DNA of 64,000 bases, taken from positions 248,001-312,000 of the forward strand of contig OY970294.1 in assembly GCA_963716125.1 (NCBI GenBank), in the 5' to 3' direction. Position numbers and translations under genes: made by a program. Positions 25,293 through 34,699 of the stretch are shown in pieces (the stretch's first letter is position 1; each line of letters starts with the position of its first letter). The notes below the pieces were generated by a model. That model searched no databases, was not told the DNA's origin, and was given only the letters and a program-made list of their open reading frames with translations. Origin of the DNA: Acidiluteibacter sp963716125 (GTDB taxonomy: Bacteria > Bacteroidota > Bacteroidia > Flavobacteriales_E > Vicingaceae).

Positions 25293-25341
25293 AGCAATAA
25301 AATCAATCAAAGTGAGTTTAAATTAAATAAATATAGACTGA

Positions 25342-27672
25342 ATGAAAATTATAATTACCTTATTAACAATTAGTTTAAGTATAAATAGCCTCCTTTCACA
25401 AGAAGTTGCCTTAGGTAACTGGACTGATCATCTGCCCTATGGAAAAGGTGTTGATGTAGAAATAGTAGGAAATAAAATTTATTGTGCAACTGAATCTGGC
25501 TTGTTTTACTACGATAAAAACGATAATTCTATTCAACGTATTAGCAAAGTAAACGGGTTAAATGATGTAGGTATTAAAAATATCAAATATATTGAATTAA
25601 CTAAAACACTATTAGTTACCTACGAAAGTGGAAATTTGGATTTAATAAAGCCAAATGAAATTATAAATATTCCTTTTATTAAAAACACCAACAATATTGC
25701 AGCGAAAGAGATTAATAACATTACAGTATATAATGAATATGCCTATTTATCATGTGGTTTTGGCATAGTTAAACTGAATACCAGACGCGATGAAATTAGT
25801 GATAGTTATATAATTGGAGATGGTGGAACATCAGAGGAAGTAAATGATATTCTTATTTACAATGATTCCATATTTGCTGCCTGTCAAAAAGGATTTCGTA
25901 TTGCTGCTTTAAATTCAAATTTAACAGATTTCCAGAACTGGAAAAAAGTAGGATTTCTAAAAACCGTTCCATATGAAATAGTAGATATGTATAATGGAGA
26001 TATTTTAACCGTGAGACGTAAGTTTGGAAATAATCAAGACAGCCTATACATTTATAAAAATGGTAATTGGTCTAATTTTAATTTATTTCAAACAGAAAAC
26101 ATTCAGCAAATTAAAAATGAAAATAAGCAATTGATAATTATTGAAAACAATAAAATAAGCTTTTTAGATTCCAATTACACAGTGGTAGCTAGCCTCACTA
26201 ATTATTTTGGATTAAATGGATTTCAACCTACTAATATCATCTATGATTCAACTATTTCTACCTATTGGATTTCAGACTTTTCTAATGGATTGGTAAGCAA
26301 AAACAACAACAATTTTAAAAATTTTAAACCAAATAGTCCGCTATCCAAAAATGTATTTAAAATAGAAGCGCAAAATGGCATAGTTTATACTGTGCCTGGA
26401 GGATATGATGGTTCCTATAATTCCTTATTTAATGCCGCTGAAATTGATATTTTAAATAATGGCAGCTGGAAGTATTTAGCAGGTATTAATCAAAACGAAT
26501 TATATTCTGCTTTCGATTTATCGAGTATTGCTATAGACCCTTCAGATAATCAACATGTATATATTGGAACTGAAGGCAGCGGTTTAATAGAACTAAAAAA
26601 TAACAATGTTTTTGAAATATACAAAAATTCAAATTCCGGTCTTCCAGGCAGAGACGCTGACACAAATTCAGTCTTAATTGGTGGATCTACCTTTGATAAA
26701 GATGGTAATTTATGGATTAGTAATACTTATACGAGCAAAGCATTAACAGTAAGAAAAGCAGACGGAAGTTGGAAAACCTTTGAGTTTCCTAGTAATCAAG
26801 TAAATGATTTGATGGCAGCAGACAAAGTTTTAATCAGCGATGCAGGTCACAAATGGATATTATTTGCCAAATCTAGTGGTAATCCAGAAATAGTTATTTT
26901 TGATGACAATGGAACCATAGACAATACCAATGATGATCGATCTATTAAATTAGGATCATTAGAAGGAAACGGAAACCTTAAAGGGTTTAGAGGAATCAGC
27001 GGCGTAGTTGATCAAGATGGTGAAATTTGGATTGGTACGGATGATGGATTGCTTGTTTTTTATAACCCTTCCAATATTTTTGATGGCAATAAGGATGCCC
27101 AACGTATTTTAATTGACCAAAATGGTGTAATTGAAATTTTATTGGAACAAGTTAAAATTTCCGATATAAAAATTGACGGAGCCAATAGAAAATGGATTGC
27201 CACAGAAGGACAAGGAGTGTATTTATTATCAGAGGATGGAACAAACCAAATACATCATTTTATCAGTAGAACTTCACCTCTTATTTCTGATAATGTGTAT
27301 GGTGTTTCTATTGATCAAAGCAATGGTGAAGTGTATTTTGCAACTGAATTAGGAATTGTTTCCTATAAAGGTGATGCAACAGGAGGTTTTGAAGATTTTA
27401 GCGAAAGCGTTATCTATCCAAATCCTGTAAAGCCAGACTACTTTGGACCTATTGCCATAAGAGGCTTAGTGAATAATTCCATTGTAAAAATAACAGATAT
27501 CAATGGAAAGATTGTCAATGAAATAGTTTCTTTAGGCGGCCAAGCTATTTGGGATGGTAAAAATTTTGATGGAAATAGAGTGCAAACTGGTGTCTATTTA
27601 GTTTTTAGTAGCTCAGGCGATGGATTTGGTGACATTAAAACTAATGTAGGTAAAATAATGTTTATCAAATAG
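25342..27672 (+). CDS. porZ: Type IX secretion system component PorZ
   Basis: The protein has 776 residues, about the length of Porphyromonas gingivalis PorZ. A signal peptide (to LLSQ) is followed by two beta-propellers built from two-component-regulator-propeller blades (NKIYCATESGLFYYDKN, YLSCGFGIVKL, HVYIGTEGSGLIEL, IWIGTDDGLLVFY, KWIATEGQGVYLL, VYFATELGIVSY). A C-terminal domain starts at SVIYPNPVKPDYFGPIAIRGL and ends NVGKIMFIK. In P. gingivalis PorZ is a surface part of the attachment complex that delivers anionic LPS to the sortase PorU. recO follows after 4 bp, a pairing I recall from other Bacteroidota. Confidence 0.9.
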   Translation: MKIIITLLTISLSINSLLSQEVALGNWTDHLPYGKGVDVEIVGNKIYCATESGLFYYDKNDNSIQRISKVNGLNDVGIKNIKYIELTKTLLVTYESGNLDLIKPNEIINIPFIKNTNNIAAKEINNITVYNEYAYLSCGFGIVKLNTRRDEISDSYIIGDGGTSEEVNDILIYNDSIFAACQKGFRIAALNSNLTDFQNWKKVGFLKTVPYEIVDMYNGDILTVRRKFGNNQDSLYIYKNGNWSNFNLFQTENIQQIKNENKQLIIIENNKISFLDSNYTVVASLTNYFGLNGFQPTNIIYDSTISTYWISDFSNGLVSKNNNNFKNFKPNSPLSKNVFKIEAQNGIVYTVPGGYDGSYNSLFNAAEIDILNNGSWKYLAGINQNELYSAFDLSSIAIDPSDNQHVYIGTEGSGLIELKNNNVFEIYKNSNSGLPGRDADTNSVLIGGSTFDKDGNLWISNTYTSKALTVRKADGSWKTFEFPSNQVNDLMAADKVLISDAGHKWILFAKSSGNPEIVIFDDNGTIDNTNDDRSIKLGSLEGNGNLKGFRGISGVVDQDGEIWIGTDDGLLVFYNPSNIFDGNKDAQRILIDQNGVIEILLEQVKISDIKIDGANRKWIATEGQGVYLLSEDGTNQIHHFISRTSPLISDNVYGVSIDQSNGEVYFATELGIVSYKGDATGGFEDFSESVIYPNPVKPDYFGPIAIRGLVNNSIVKITDINGKIVNEIVSLGGQAIWDGKNFDGNRVQTGVYLVFSSSGDGFGDIKTNVGKIMFIK

Positions 27673-27676
27673 TTGA

Positions 27677-28396
27677 ATGCAAAACAAAACAGAAGCCATT
27701 GTTCTAAAGACATTAAAGTACTCTGAAAATAGTTTAATTGTAAAATTATTTACAAAAGAAAGTGGTTTAAAAAGTTATATTATTGGAATTGGAAAAAAGA
27801 ACAATTCTAAAAAGAGCTATTTCTTTGCTTTAAACTTGCTTGATGTTGTATCATTTGGCAAAAACAATTCACAAGGCTTAGAACGCATTACAGAAGTTAA
27901 ATTTGCCCATCATTACACTTCGTTACATACCGACATCATCAAAATAAGTATTATTCAATTTTTGAATGAAGTATTATACAATTGTATAAAGGAAGAAAGT
28001 GCCAATTTAGACATCTATGAATTTGTAAAAACGCATTTGCTCTATTTTGATGAATCAAGAACTATAGAGAAAAACTTTCACCTCTATTTTTTGATAAAAT
28101 TAGCTAAGTATCTGGGCTTTGCTCCTGAAAACAACTATACTGAAAATTCAATTTTTGATTTAATTGAAGCTTGTTTTATTCAACGTAATGCTTCTCCAAA
28201 TCCATATCTAAATTCAGAATTAAGTCAATTATTTTATAAGTTGAATCAATCTAATATTGATGATATTGACCAAGTTAAAATAAGTACAACCCAAAGAAGG
28301 GAATTAATTGTATCTATCTTACTGTATTATCAAATGCATTTGGAGGGTTTTAAAGAAATAAAATCTCATAAAGTACTAGAGGTAGTATTAACCTGA
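27677..28396 (+). CDS. recO: DNA repair protein RecO
   Basis: The protein has 239 residues. It mediates RecA loading in the RecFOR pathway by annealing SSB-coated DNA. The N-terminal OB fold is seen in TEAIVLKTLKYSENSLIVKLFTKESGLKSYIIGIG, followed by a helical C-terminal region with YFLIKLAKYLGFAPEN, the usual ..LGF.P.. signature. The zinc-binding cysteines found in some RecO proteins are absent here. It is 4 bp downstream of porZ and ends at a bidirectional terminator. Confidence 0.93.
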   Translation: MQNKTEAIVLKTLKYSENSLIVKLFTKESGLKSYIIGIGKKNNSKKSYFFALNLLDVVSFGKNNSQGLERITEVKFAHHYTSLHTDIIKISIIQFLNEVLYNCIKEESANLDIYEFVKTHLLYFDESRTIEKNFHLYFLIKLAKYLGFAPENNYTENSIFDLIEACFIQRNASPNPYLNSELSQLFYKLNQSNIDDIDQVKISTTQRRELIVSILLYYQMHLEGFKEIKSHKVLEVVLT

Positions 28397-28447
28397 GTTC
28401 GATTATTATTCTTGGGAAAGTTATAGGTCTTTAAAATACTGTTTTTA

Positions 28448-28502
28448 AATTTTCCTTTTGAGCCTGTAAAATAGAAAAACAACCTAAGAAAAAAGGAAAA
28501 TT
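28448..28502. terminator. Bidirectional terminator between recO and the DUF4837 gene
   Basis: AATTTTCCTTTT (28448-28459) and AAAAGGAAAATT (28491-28502) form a 12-bp perfect inverted repeat with A/T-rich ends in a convergent gap, so it can serve both strands. Confidence 0.6.
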
Positions 28503-28511
28503 GTTAACTAT

Positions 28512-29516
28512 TTATTTCTTAGCATTATTACTGAAAGAAATAGAGTTGGCAAGCGCTTGCATTTCTCTAATGTATTCTCTATGATTAAATTTAGGAGCGT
28601 ATACAAATCCATATAACCCAATAACATTTTTATTGTCAACACTTAAGGTAGTGTAGTTGACAAAAGAACCTCCCATAAAAATATCTTGCATTTTCCATAA
28701 ACCACTTAACTTCACAGCATATTTATCATCCATAGAAATCTCTTCTTTCAGTATTGGATATTGCGTTTCTACTGTCATATAGCCTCTGGGTTGTCCTTTT
28801 ACAAATTGAATATATTCGTTCATTTTGGCTACTATTCGCTCAGCCACAAAAGCGCTATCGTCCACATAAGGATATGTATAAATCATTAAACCTTGCAGCA
28901 CTTGATGTTCTCCTATTTGTTTATTTTTTCTGATAAAATAAAAATCAGTTGAATCCATAGAAACAAAATAATCTTTAGGAATATCGATCTCAAAACCAAA
29001 CTTTTCTTTGAAAGCTTTCATTTTATCTGCATCCAAGTTCTTACTCAATTTAGCAATCGCAAGTTCTACTTCATGCTGATTAAAAAAGTCTTGCAACTTA
29101 TCTTTATTTTTTCTTAAAATGGCAGCAGCTGACTCATCGCTTTTAGCGTAAATAGAAACAACCAATTGATCTTTTGCCCACACGTCTTCTTTTACTTCAA
29201 CTTTAGAAGTATTTGATGCTTTAATATTCAATTCTAGTATGCTACGCACTGTTCTCAACATAGATGTAAAACCTTTTTGAGGAACGCTAACCACTCTAAA
29301 TAAAGGTTCGCTTCGAGGAACACCGTAAATTTCTTCTAAAAATACATCTTGAATAGCTGAACCAGTAGCTCCATTTTTATGCAAGGTATCCACTACTATT
29401 ATCAATTCTCCTGCTTTACCGGTGGAAGGAGGAAGTGTTCTCTCCGAATCATCAATAATACAAGATGATAAAAAAGAAATAGAAACGAGAATTAGAAATA
29501 GCTTTTTATACTTCAT
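28512..29516 (-). CDS. DUF4837 family lipoprotein
   Basis: The protein has 334 residues with a lipoprotein signal peptide (ISFLSSC, lipidated Cys19). The mature part contains ELIIVVD near the start and the DUF4837-typical EPLFRVVSVPQKGFTSMLRTVRSILEL. A second half has FYFIRKNK and GLMIYTYPY strands and ends LKEEISMDDKYAVKLSGLW. The biochemical function is unknown. It follows the LysM lytic transglycosylase gene by 7 bp and is probably co-transcribed with it, which points to a role at the cell envelope. Confidence 0.88.
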   Translation of the reverse strand: MKYKKLFLILVSISFLSSCIIDDSERTLPPSTGKAGELIIVVDTLHKNGATGSAIQDVFLEEIYGVPRSEPLFRVVSVPQKGFTSMLRTVRSILELNIKASNTSKVEVKEDVWAKDQLVVSIYAKSDESAAAILRKNKDKLQDFFNQHEVELAIAKLSKNLDADKMKAFKEKFGFEIDIPKDYFVSMDSTDFYFIRKNKQIGEHQVLQGLMIYTYPYVDDSAFVAERIVAKMNEYIQFVKGQPRGYMTVETQYPILKEEISMDDKYAVKLSGLWKMQDIFMGGSFVNYTTLSVDNKNVIGLYGFVYAPKFNHREYIREMQALANSISFSNNAKK

Positions 29517-29523
29517 ATAATTA

Positions 29524-31017
29524 TTAGCTCACAACAGGAACTTTGATTTTTGTTCCAGGTTTCAAATGATTAAAATTGAGATTCGCATTCATTTTTTTTA
29601 AATCATTTACACTTATTCCATTGTATCTTTTGGCAATATCCCAAAGTGTATCCCCAGGCTGAATCACATGAAATTTATACTTATCCATTTTTACATTGGA
29701 AGCCTTTGCCGTTATTGGTTCAGATTTTGGTGCGCTAGAAGAGGAATAAATATTCAACCGATCTCCCGGTTTTAAATTGGTGCTTCTCAAATTGTTCCAT
29801 GCCATTAAATTACTTACGCTCACATTATATTTTCCGGCTATATATCCTAAATATTCACCGCTTCTAACACGATGAACTATAATACCTTGCTCTACAACCT
29901 TTTCATCTTCAATTTTTCCGGCAATACTATCTACAATTTCTTTCTTACGTAAATCAGCATAAATATTGACCTCGTTGGTTAAAAATAAACCTATTTTATC
30001 TACAGGCAAACATAATGGTAAAGCTTTATCAGAGATAGGAATTAGTTCATTTTTATACATAGGATTAAAAAAAGCAATGTCTTTTTCAGATATATTAATA
30101 TAAGATGAAAGACTTTCAAAACTAATTCCATTTTTTATCATCACGGTATCTGTTCTTACACAAAGATGCTGTGGATTAGCAGGATAAATTTGATGTTCTT
30201 GAGAATAGTTCATAATATAATTGACTGCAATAAAAGCAGGAACATAACCTCTTGTTTCTCTCGGCAAATAATTGATAATCGCCCAATAATCTTTTTTACC
30301 ACCAGATCGACGTATGGCTTTATTTACATTTCCTGCTCCTGAATTGTAGGCGGCTAAAACTAAATTCCAATCGCCATACATTTTATACATATCCGTCATA
30401 AACTCACAGGCTGCCACAGTAGATTTATAAGGATCCATGCGCTCATCGTAGTAAGAGGTAATATTTAAATCATACATTTTACCAGTACGATACATAAATT
30501 GCCACATTCCCATAGCGCCAACTCTACTTTTGGCTTGCGGATTTAAAGCTGATTCTACAATAGCTAAATATTTTAATTCTAAAGGCATATTGTATCTATC
30601 TAACACCTCTTCAAACATAGGAAAGTAAAAAGGAGCCATTCCCAATACATTTGCTGTAAGTGTTCTTCTTCTTTCTGCATATAATTTAATAAATGCTTTT
30701 ACATAATCGTTGTAAGTTAAATCAAATGGAGTGTTTCTATTTAATTTTTCCAAACGATTCATAATAACAGAATCGGGTAAGTTGTCGATTAAAGATGCCT
30801 CGGGAGACTGATCTAGAATCTCAAATAAACTAGAATCTACCGCAAAACTTGACATAAATTTTTTGGCAACAATGCTATCTATCATTCTTAAAACAACATC
30901 ATCAGATGATAATACAAAACTGGTATCAGAGGGCTTAGTAACTGATGGAATATTAGTTGCGTAAATATTTACAACAACAAAAAGAGCAATAAAAAGGAAG
31001 CTTAGTTTCTTAAGCAT
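29524..31017 (-). CDS. MltD-like lytic transglycosylase with two LysM domains
   Basis: The protein has 497 residues. After a signal peptide (to NIYA) and a linker comes the SLT domain (~135-290), with catalytic Glu155 in LAIVESALNP, then GAMGMWQFM and LAAYNSGAGNV. It ends with two LysM peptidoglycan-binding domains (~379-425, HRVRSGEYLGYIAGKY; ~447-496, HVIQPGDTLWDIAKRY). It cleaves glycan strands of peptidoglycan, forming 1,6-anhydroMurNAc, in the periplasm. This is the MltD architecture. The DUF4837 lipoprotein gene follows by 7 bp. Confidence 0.94.
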   Translation of the reverse strand: MLKKLSFLFIALFVVVNIYATNIPSVTKPSDTSFVLSSDDVVLRMIDSIVAKKFMSSFAVDSSLFEILDQSPEASLIDNLPDSVIMNRLEKLNRNTPFDLTYNDYVKAFIKLYAERRRTLTANVLGMAPFYFPMFEEVLDRYNMPLELKYLAIVESALNPQAKSRVGAMGMWQFMYRTGKMYDLNITSYYDERMDPYKSTVAACEFMTDMYKMYGDWNLVLAAYNSGAGNVNKAIRRSGGKKDYWAIINYLPRETRGYVPAFIAVNYIMNYSQEHQIYPANPQHLCVRTDTVMIKNGISFESLSSYINISEKDIAFFNPMYKNELIPISDKALPLCLPVDKIGLFLTNEVNIYADLRKKEIVDSIAGKIEDEKVVEQGIIVHRVRSGEYLGYIAGKYNVSVSNLMAWNNLRSTNLKPGDRLNIYSSSSAPKSEPITAKASNVKMDKYKFHVIQPGDTLWDIAKRYNGISVNDLKKMNANLNFNHLKPGTKIKVPVVS

Positions 31018-31123
31018 ATGAAATAGATTTTAAATTAAAGTAACAACGAAATTTACTCAAAATTGTTACGTAAAAGTCAAGAAAAAAAAGTGGGTAAAAT
31101 TTAACTTCAAATACACTTATACA

Positions 31124-32554
31124 CTAATGCATGTTGATTAGTTCATTAGAAATTTTTAGAAGACCTAATTCATCAAAAGATTTACCCATTAATTGCAATC
31201 CAAAAGGCATTTGGTTAGGTGATTTTCCCATTGGAATGGAGATGGCAGGCAATCCAACCAAATTTGCTTGAACTGTAAATACATCTTCTAAATACATCTC
31301 AATAGGATCATTACTTTTTTGACCAATTTTAAATGCTGAATTGGTAGTGGTGGGTGATAATATAAAATCGAATTGGTTTAAAATTTCGTTGGTTTTATCT
31401 TTTAATATTCTTCTTACTTTTTGAGCTTTAGCATAATAAGCATCGTAATAACCTGCGCTTAAAACGTAAGTACCTAACATGATTCTACGCTTTACTTCTT
31501 TTCCAAAACCCTCCGAACGACTCATCACATAAGTTTCTTCTAAGTTTTTAGCATTTTTACTTCTATAACCAAAGTGAACTCCATCATATCTAGCTAAATT
31601 AGAAGAGGCCTCAGCAGTAGTCAATACATAATAGGCAGGAACCATATAATCTAAAAATGGAAATGAAATGGCTTCTACTTGATGTCCTGCATCTTTTAAT
31701 TGTTGAATTTTAAGTTGAAAAGCTTCTTTAACATCTTTATTTAGTGATGGATGTTCTACACAATCTGCAATATAAGCTAATTTATATTTTTTTGAATTGG
31801 GTGATTTTAATTCTTCTAAATAATCGGGGACAATGGAAACAGAAGATGAACTGTCCATTTTATCTTTACCTGATATAACTTGCATAATAGCAGCAATATC
31901 TTCTACAGAATGAGCAAATGGTCCTATTTGGTCAAATGAAGACGCAAAAGCTATCAATCCATTTCTTGAAACCCTTCCATAAGTTGGTTTTAACCCAATT
32001 ATTCCACAATAAGAAGCAGGTTGACGAATAGAACCACCAGTATCAGAGCCGAGTGATGCTAAACATAAATTAGCTTGCACCGCCACAGCTGAACCGCCTG
32101 ATGATCCACCAGGCACATAGTCATTATTGACAGCATTTTTAACTATTCCATAGGCTGAGTTTTCCGTGCTGCTTCCCATAGCAAACTCATCGCAATTTAA
32201 CCTGCCAATAATAATGGCATCTTCTTTCAATAATTTATCTACAACAGTAGCTGAAAATAATGATTCAAAGCCTTCCAGCATTTTTGAAGCTGCTGAAACA
32301 GTATGCTTTTTATAAACGATATTGTCTTTTATTCCAATCACCATTCCTGCAAGTCTACCTTCAGAACCATTTGCAATTTTTTCATCTACCAATTGGGCTT
32401 GAGCCAATGCAGATGCATCAAAAGTTTCTAAAAAAGCATTGAGGTGTTTTTGCTCTTTTATATTGTTTAAGTAATTATGAACGAGTTGAACACAATTAAT
32501 TTCACCATTTTTAATATCCGACTTTATTTCAGATAATTTGGAATAGTTTTTCAA
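31124..32554 (-). CDS. gatA: Asp-tRNA(Asn)/Glu-tRNA(Gln) amidotransferase subunit A
   Basis: The protein has 476 residues and is the amidase subunit that releases ammonia from glutamine for transamidation of misacylated tRNA. The amidase signature is intact: Lys76 (GIKDN), cis-Ser151 (PGGSSGGSAVAV) and nucleophile Ser175 (SDTGGSIRQPA). The C-terminal segment MPFGLQLMGKSFDELGLL is also typical. gatB and gatC are not in the window. tatA lies 29 bp upstream, so the two probably share the tatA promoter. Confidence 0.95.
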   Translation of the reverse strand: MKNYSKLSEIKSDIKNGEINCVQLVHNYLNNIKEQKHLNAFLETFDASALAQAQLVDEKIANGSEGRLAGMVIGIKDNIVYKKHTVSAASKMLEGFESLFSATVVDKLLKEDAIIIGRLNCDEFAMGSSTENSAYGIVKNAVNNDYVPGGSSGGSAVAVQANLCLASLGSDTGGSIRQPASYCGIIGLKPTYGRVSRNGLIAFASSFDQIGPFAHSVEDIAAIMQVISGKDKMDSSSSVSIVPDYLEELKSPNSKKYKLAYIADCVEHPSLNKDVKEAFQLKIQQLKDAGHQVEAISFPFLDYMVPAYYVLTTAEASSNLARYDGVHFGYRSKNAKNLEETYVMSRSEGFGKEVKRRIMLGTYVLSAGYYDAYYAKAQKVRRILKDKTNEILNQFDFILSPTTTNSAFKIGQKSNDPIEMYLEDVFTVQANLVGLPAISIPMGKSPNQMPFGLQLMGKSFDELGLLKISNELINMH

Positions 32555-32583
32555 AAGAGAGCTATTAAAGATTTGAAACTAAA

Positions 32584-32775
32584 TTAATTTGACTTTTTAT
32601 CGTCACTTTTATCATCCTCATCCTTGTTGGTAGCATCTTTAAATTCTTTAATGCCTTTACCAACTCCTTTCATTAATTCAGGAATTTTTTTAGCACCAAA
32701 AAGCAATACTACGATTACCAGTATAATAATGATTTGATTAGGTCCAATAATACCTAAGATGATATTTAAATCCAT
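32584..32775 (-). CDS. tatA: Twin-arginine translocase subunit TatA/TatE
   Basis: The protein has 63 residues. One N-terminal transmembrane helix (PNQIIIILVIVVLLFGAKK) is followed by the hinge FGAKKIPELMKGVGKGIKEFK amphipathic helix and a short, highly charged tail. This is the TatA layout; it forms the translocation pore for folded proteins with twin-arginine signals. tatC is not nearby. A TAATTTTG box lies 19 bp upstream of the ATG, and gatA follows. Confidence 0.93.
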   Translation of the reverse strand: MDLNIILGIIGPNQIIIILVIVVLLFGAKKIPELMKGVGKGIKEFKDATNKDEDDKSDDKKSN

Positions 32776-32794
32776 TTTGACTAAGATTGAGCAA

Positions 32795-32802
32795 CAAAAT
32801 TA
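32795..32802 (-). promoter_or_regulatory. Probable -7 box of tatA-gatA
   Basis: Minus-strand TAATTTTG matches TAnnTTTG, 19 bp upstream of the tatA start, in the 54-bp divergent gap with the FAD oxidoreductase. Confidence 0.45.
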
Positions 32803-32829
32803 GTAAATTTTACTTCGCTACCACTTGAA

Positions 32830-33924
32830 ATGGATAGTTTTGACATCAGAATGAAAAAATATTTCGATATCGTTATAGTTGGTCAAGGATTAGCAGGCTC
32901 TATGCTCTATTATCAGCTTCAAAAAAGAGGAAAAAAAGTAATGCTGATAGATTCCTTTGAAAAGGACTCAAGTACCTCTGTAGCAGCAGGAATTATTAAT
33001 CATATGGTACTTAGGCGTATCATTAAAAGTTGGAAAGCTGAAGAATTTTCAACTTACAATGCTGCTTTTTATGCAGAATTGCAGCATTTTTTAGGGAGTA
33101 ATTTTTTTTTCGAAAAACCTTTAATAAAGCTCTTATCCAATCAAAATGAAATTAATTTTTGGTTAAAAAGGTATTCTGAAGAAGAAAATGACGCGTTTAT
33201 TTCAAATAATATTCTTGATATCTCCTCCAATAAATTTATTAATAGCAATTTTAAAAATGCAGGAAAAGTAAAACAAACTGCTTGGGTAGATACCTCCACT
33301 TTTTTAAGTGTATTTAGAAATCATTTAGTAAAAAACAATGCACTTATAGAAGAAAAGTTTGATTTCAATCAACTAATTTTTGAACCTGAAAAATTGATTT
33401 ATAAAGAGATAGAATGTGATCAGTTAATTTTTTGTGAAGGAGCCAAAGCACAGCATAATCCATTTTTTAATTATTTGCCTTTTAGTTTTGTGAAAGGAGA
33501 GTTATTAATCATTCAATCTGATACTTTAAAAGAGGAGTATATTCTCAATAAAAAAATATTTATTCTTCCCATCGGTAATGGTTATTTTAAAGTGGGAGCT
33601 ACTTATGCTTGGGAAGATTATAGCAATAAACCAACAGAAGAGAAAAAGCAAGAATTGATTAACAGCTTAGAACAATTAATTTTATGTCCTTATGAAATTG
33701 TAGAGCATTTGGCGGGAATAAGGCCGGCAGTAAAAGATAGAAGACCTTTAGCAGGTCAGCACCCTAAACATCAGCAATTATATATTTTTAATGGATTAGG
33801 ATCAAGAGGTTTTTCTATTGCTCCTAAACTTACTGAAGAATTTGTATCACATCTAATTGATGATAAAAAACTAGATATGGACCTGGATATAAAACGCTAT
33901 TCTGAATATTTTAAACCAAATTAA
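32830..33924 (+). CDS. FAD-dependent oxidoreductase (DAO family)
   Basis: The protein has 364 residues, or 357 from the second ATG at 32851, which sits nearer the Rossmann strand and may be the true start. The dinucleotide motif is DIVIVGQGLAGSMLYYQL. STSVAAGIINHMVLRRIIKSW and a C-terminal RPAVKDRRPLAGQHP...NGLGSRGFSIAPKL are typical of the DAO/glycine-oxidase-like fold. The substrate is unknown; the family includes amino-acid oxidases and tRNA-modifying MnmC-C. Its 3' end overlaps the convergent response-regulator gene by 14 bp. Confidence 0.85.
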   Translation: MDSFDIRMKKYFDIVIVGQGLAGSMLYYQLQKRGKKVMLIDSFEKDSSTSVAAGIINHMVLRRIIKSWKAEEFSTYNAAFYAELQHFLGSNFFFEKPLIKLLSNQNEINFWLKRYSEEENDAFISNNILDISSNKFINSNFKNAGKVKQTAWVDTSTFLSVFRNHLVKNNALIEEKFDFNQLIFEPEKLIYKEIECDQLIFCEGAKAQHNPFFNYLPFSFVKGELLIIQSDTLKEEYILNKKIFILPIGNGYFKVGATYAWEDYSNKPTEEKKQELINSLEQLILCPYEIVEHLAGIRPAVKDRRPLAGQHPKHQQLYIFNGLGSRGFSIAPKLTEEFVSHLIDDKKLDMDLDIKRYSEYFKPN

Positions 33925-34678
33925 TTTTATCAAACAAGCCTTCTTTGTAAGATCCACCCACTGGTAATTTTGTATCTGCATGATCCAAAATTATATTGGG
34001 CATCTCTATTGCTTTTATTTTTTTCAAATTAACAATGTAAGATCGATGAATTCTTTGAAATTCTGCATCAGGAAGTTTATTAGCTATATCTTTCATGGTA
34101 GAGTGAATAGTATACTTGTCTGATAAGGTGTGAATAACTACATAGTCTTTCAACGCTTCTATGTAAAGAATTTCATTATTGATAACTTTCAATAACCTAG
34201 AATTAGATTTTACATAAATAAAATCTTTATTTTTTGAATTAGAAATAGAGATAGAATCTAACTTACTTTGAGCTGACTTTTCTTTTTCCTTTTCTTTCTT
34301 GAATTTATAAAGTGCCATTTCAATAGAAGTCCGCAGATCTATTTCTTTAAAAGGCTTAATAATATAACCATAAGGTTCAGTCAGCTTGGCTTTATTAATT
34401 GTATTTTCATCGGCATAAGCTGTTAGAAATACTACTGGAATTTGAAACTTTTCATGTATAATCGCAGATGTTTCTATGCCTGAATATTTGCCTTTCAGCA
34501 TAATATCCATTAAAACTAAATCTACATTTTTAATACTTTCATCTATCAATCGATCAATTAGGTTTTCTCCTTTTGAAAAAACCTCAACTACATCATAGTC
34601 TAATTTAATAAGACTTATTTTAATGTCTTTTGCAACGATTGATTCGTCTTCTACAATTATGATTCTAACTTTTGACAT
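33911..34678 (-). CDS. Response regulator with LytTR DNA-binding domain
   Basis: The protein has 255 residues. The receiver domain (~3-120) has the acidic pair in VEDES, the phospho-acceptor Asp in LVLMDIML, TAYAD and KPF. After a short charged linker comes a LytTR domain (~155-253) with FIYVKSNSRLLKV, ILYIEALKDYVVIHT and FQRIHRSYIVN. LytTR regulators bind short direct repeats upstream of target genes. It lies 21 bp after the multi-PAS kinase gene and is the evident partner. Its stop overlaps the convergent FAD oxidoreductase by 14 bp. Confidence 0.94.
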   Translation of the reverse strand: MSKVRIIIVEDESIVAKDIKISLIKLDYDVVEVFSKGENLIDRLIDESIKNVDLVLMDIMLKGKYSGIETSAIIHEKFQIPVVFLTAYADENTINKAKLTEPYGYIIKPFKEIDLRTSIEMALYKFKKEKEKEKSAQSKLDSISISNSKNKDFIYVKSNSRLLKVINNEILYIEALKDYVVIHTLSDKYTIHSTMKDIANKLPDAEFQRIHRSYIVNLKKIKAIEMPNIILDHADTKLPVGGSYKEGLFDKINLV

Positions 34679-34699
34679 TTCTACAAATATAATCCAAAT

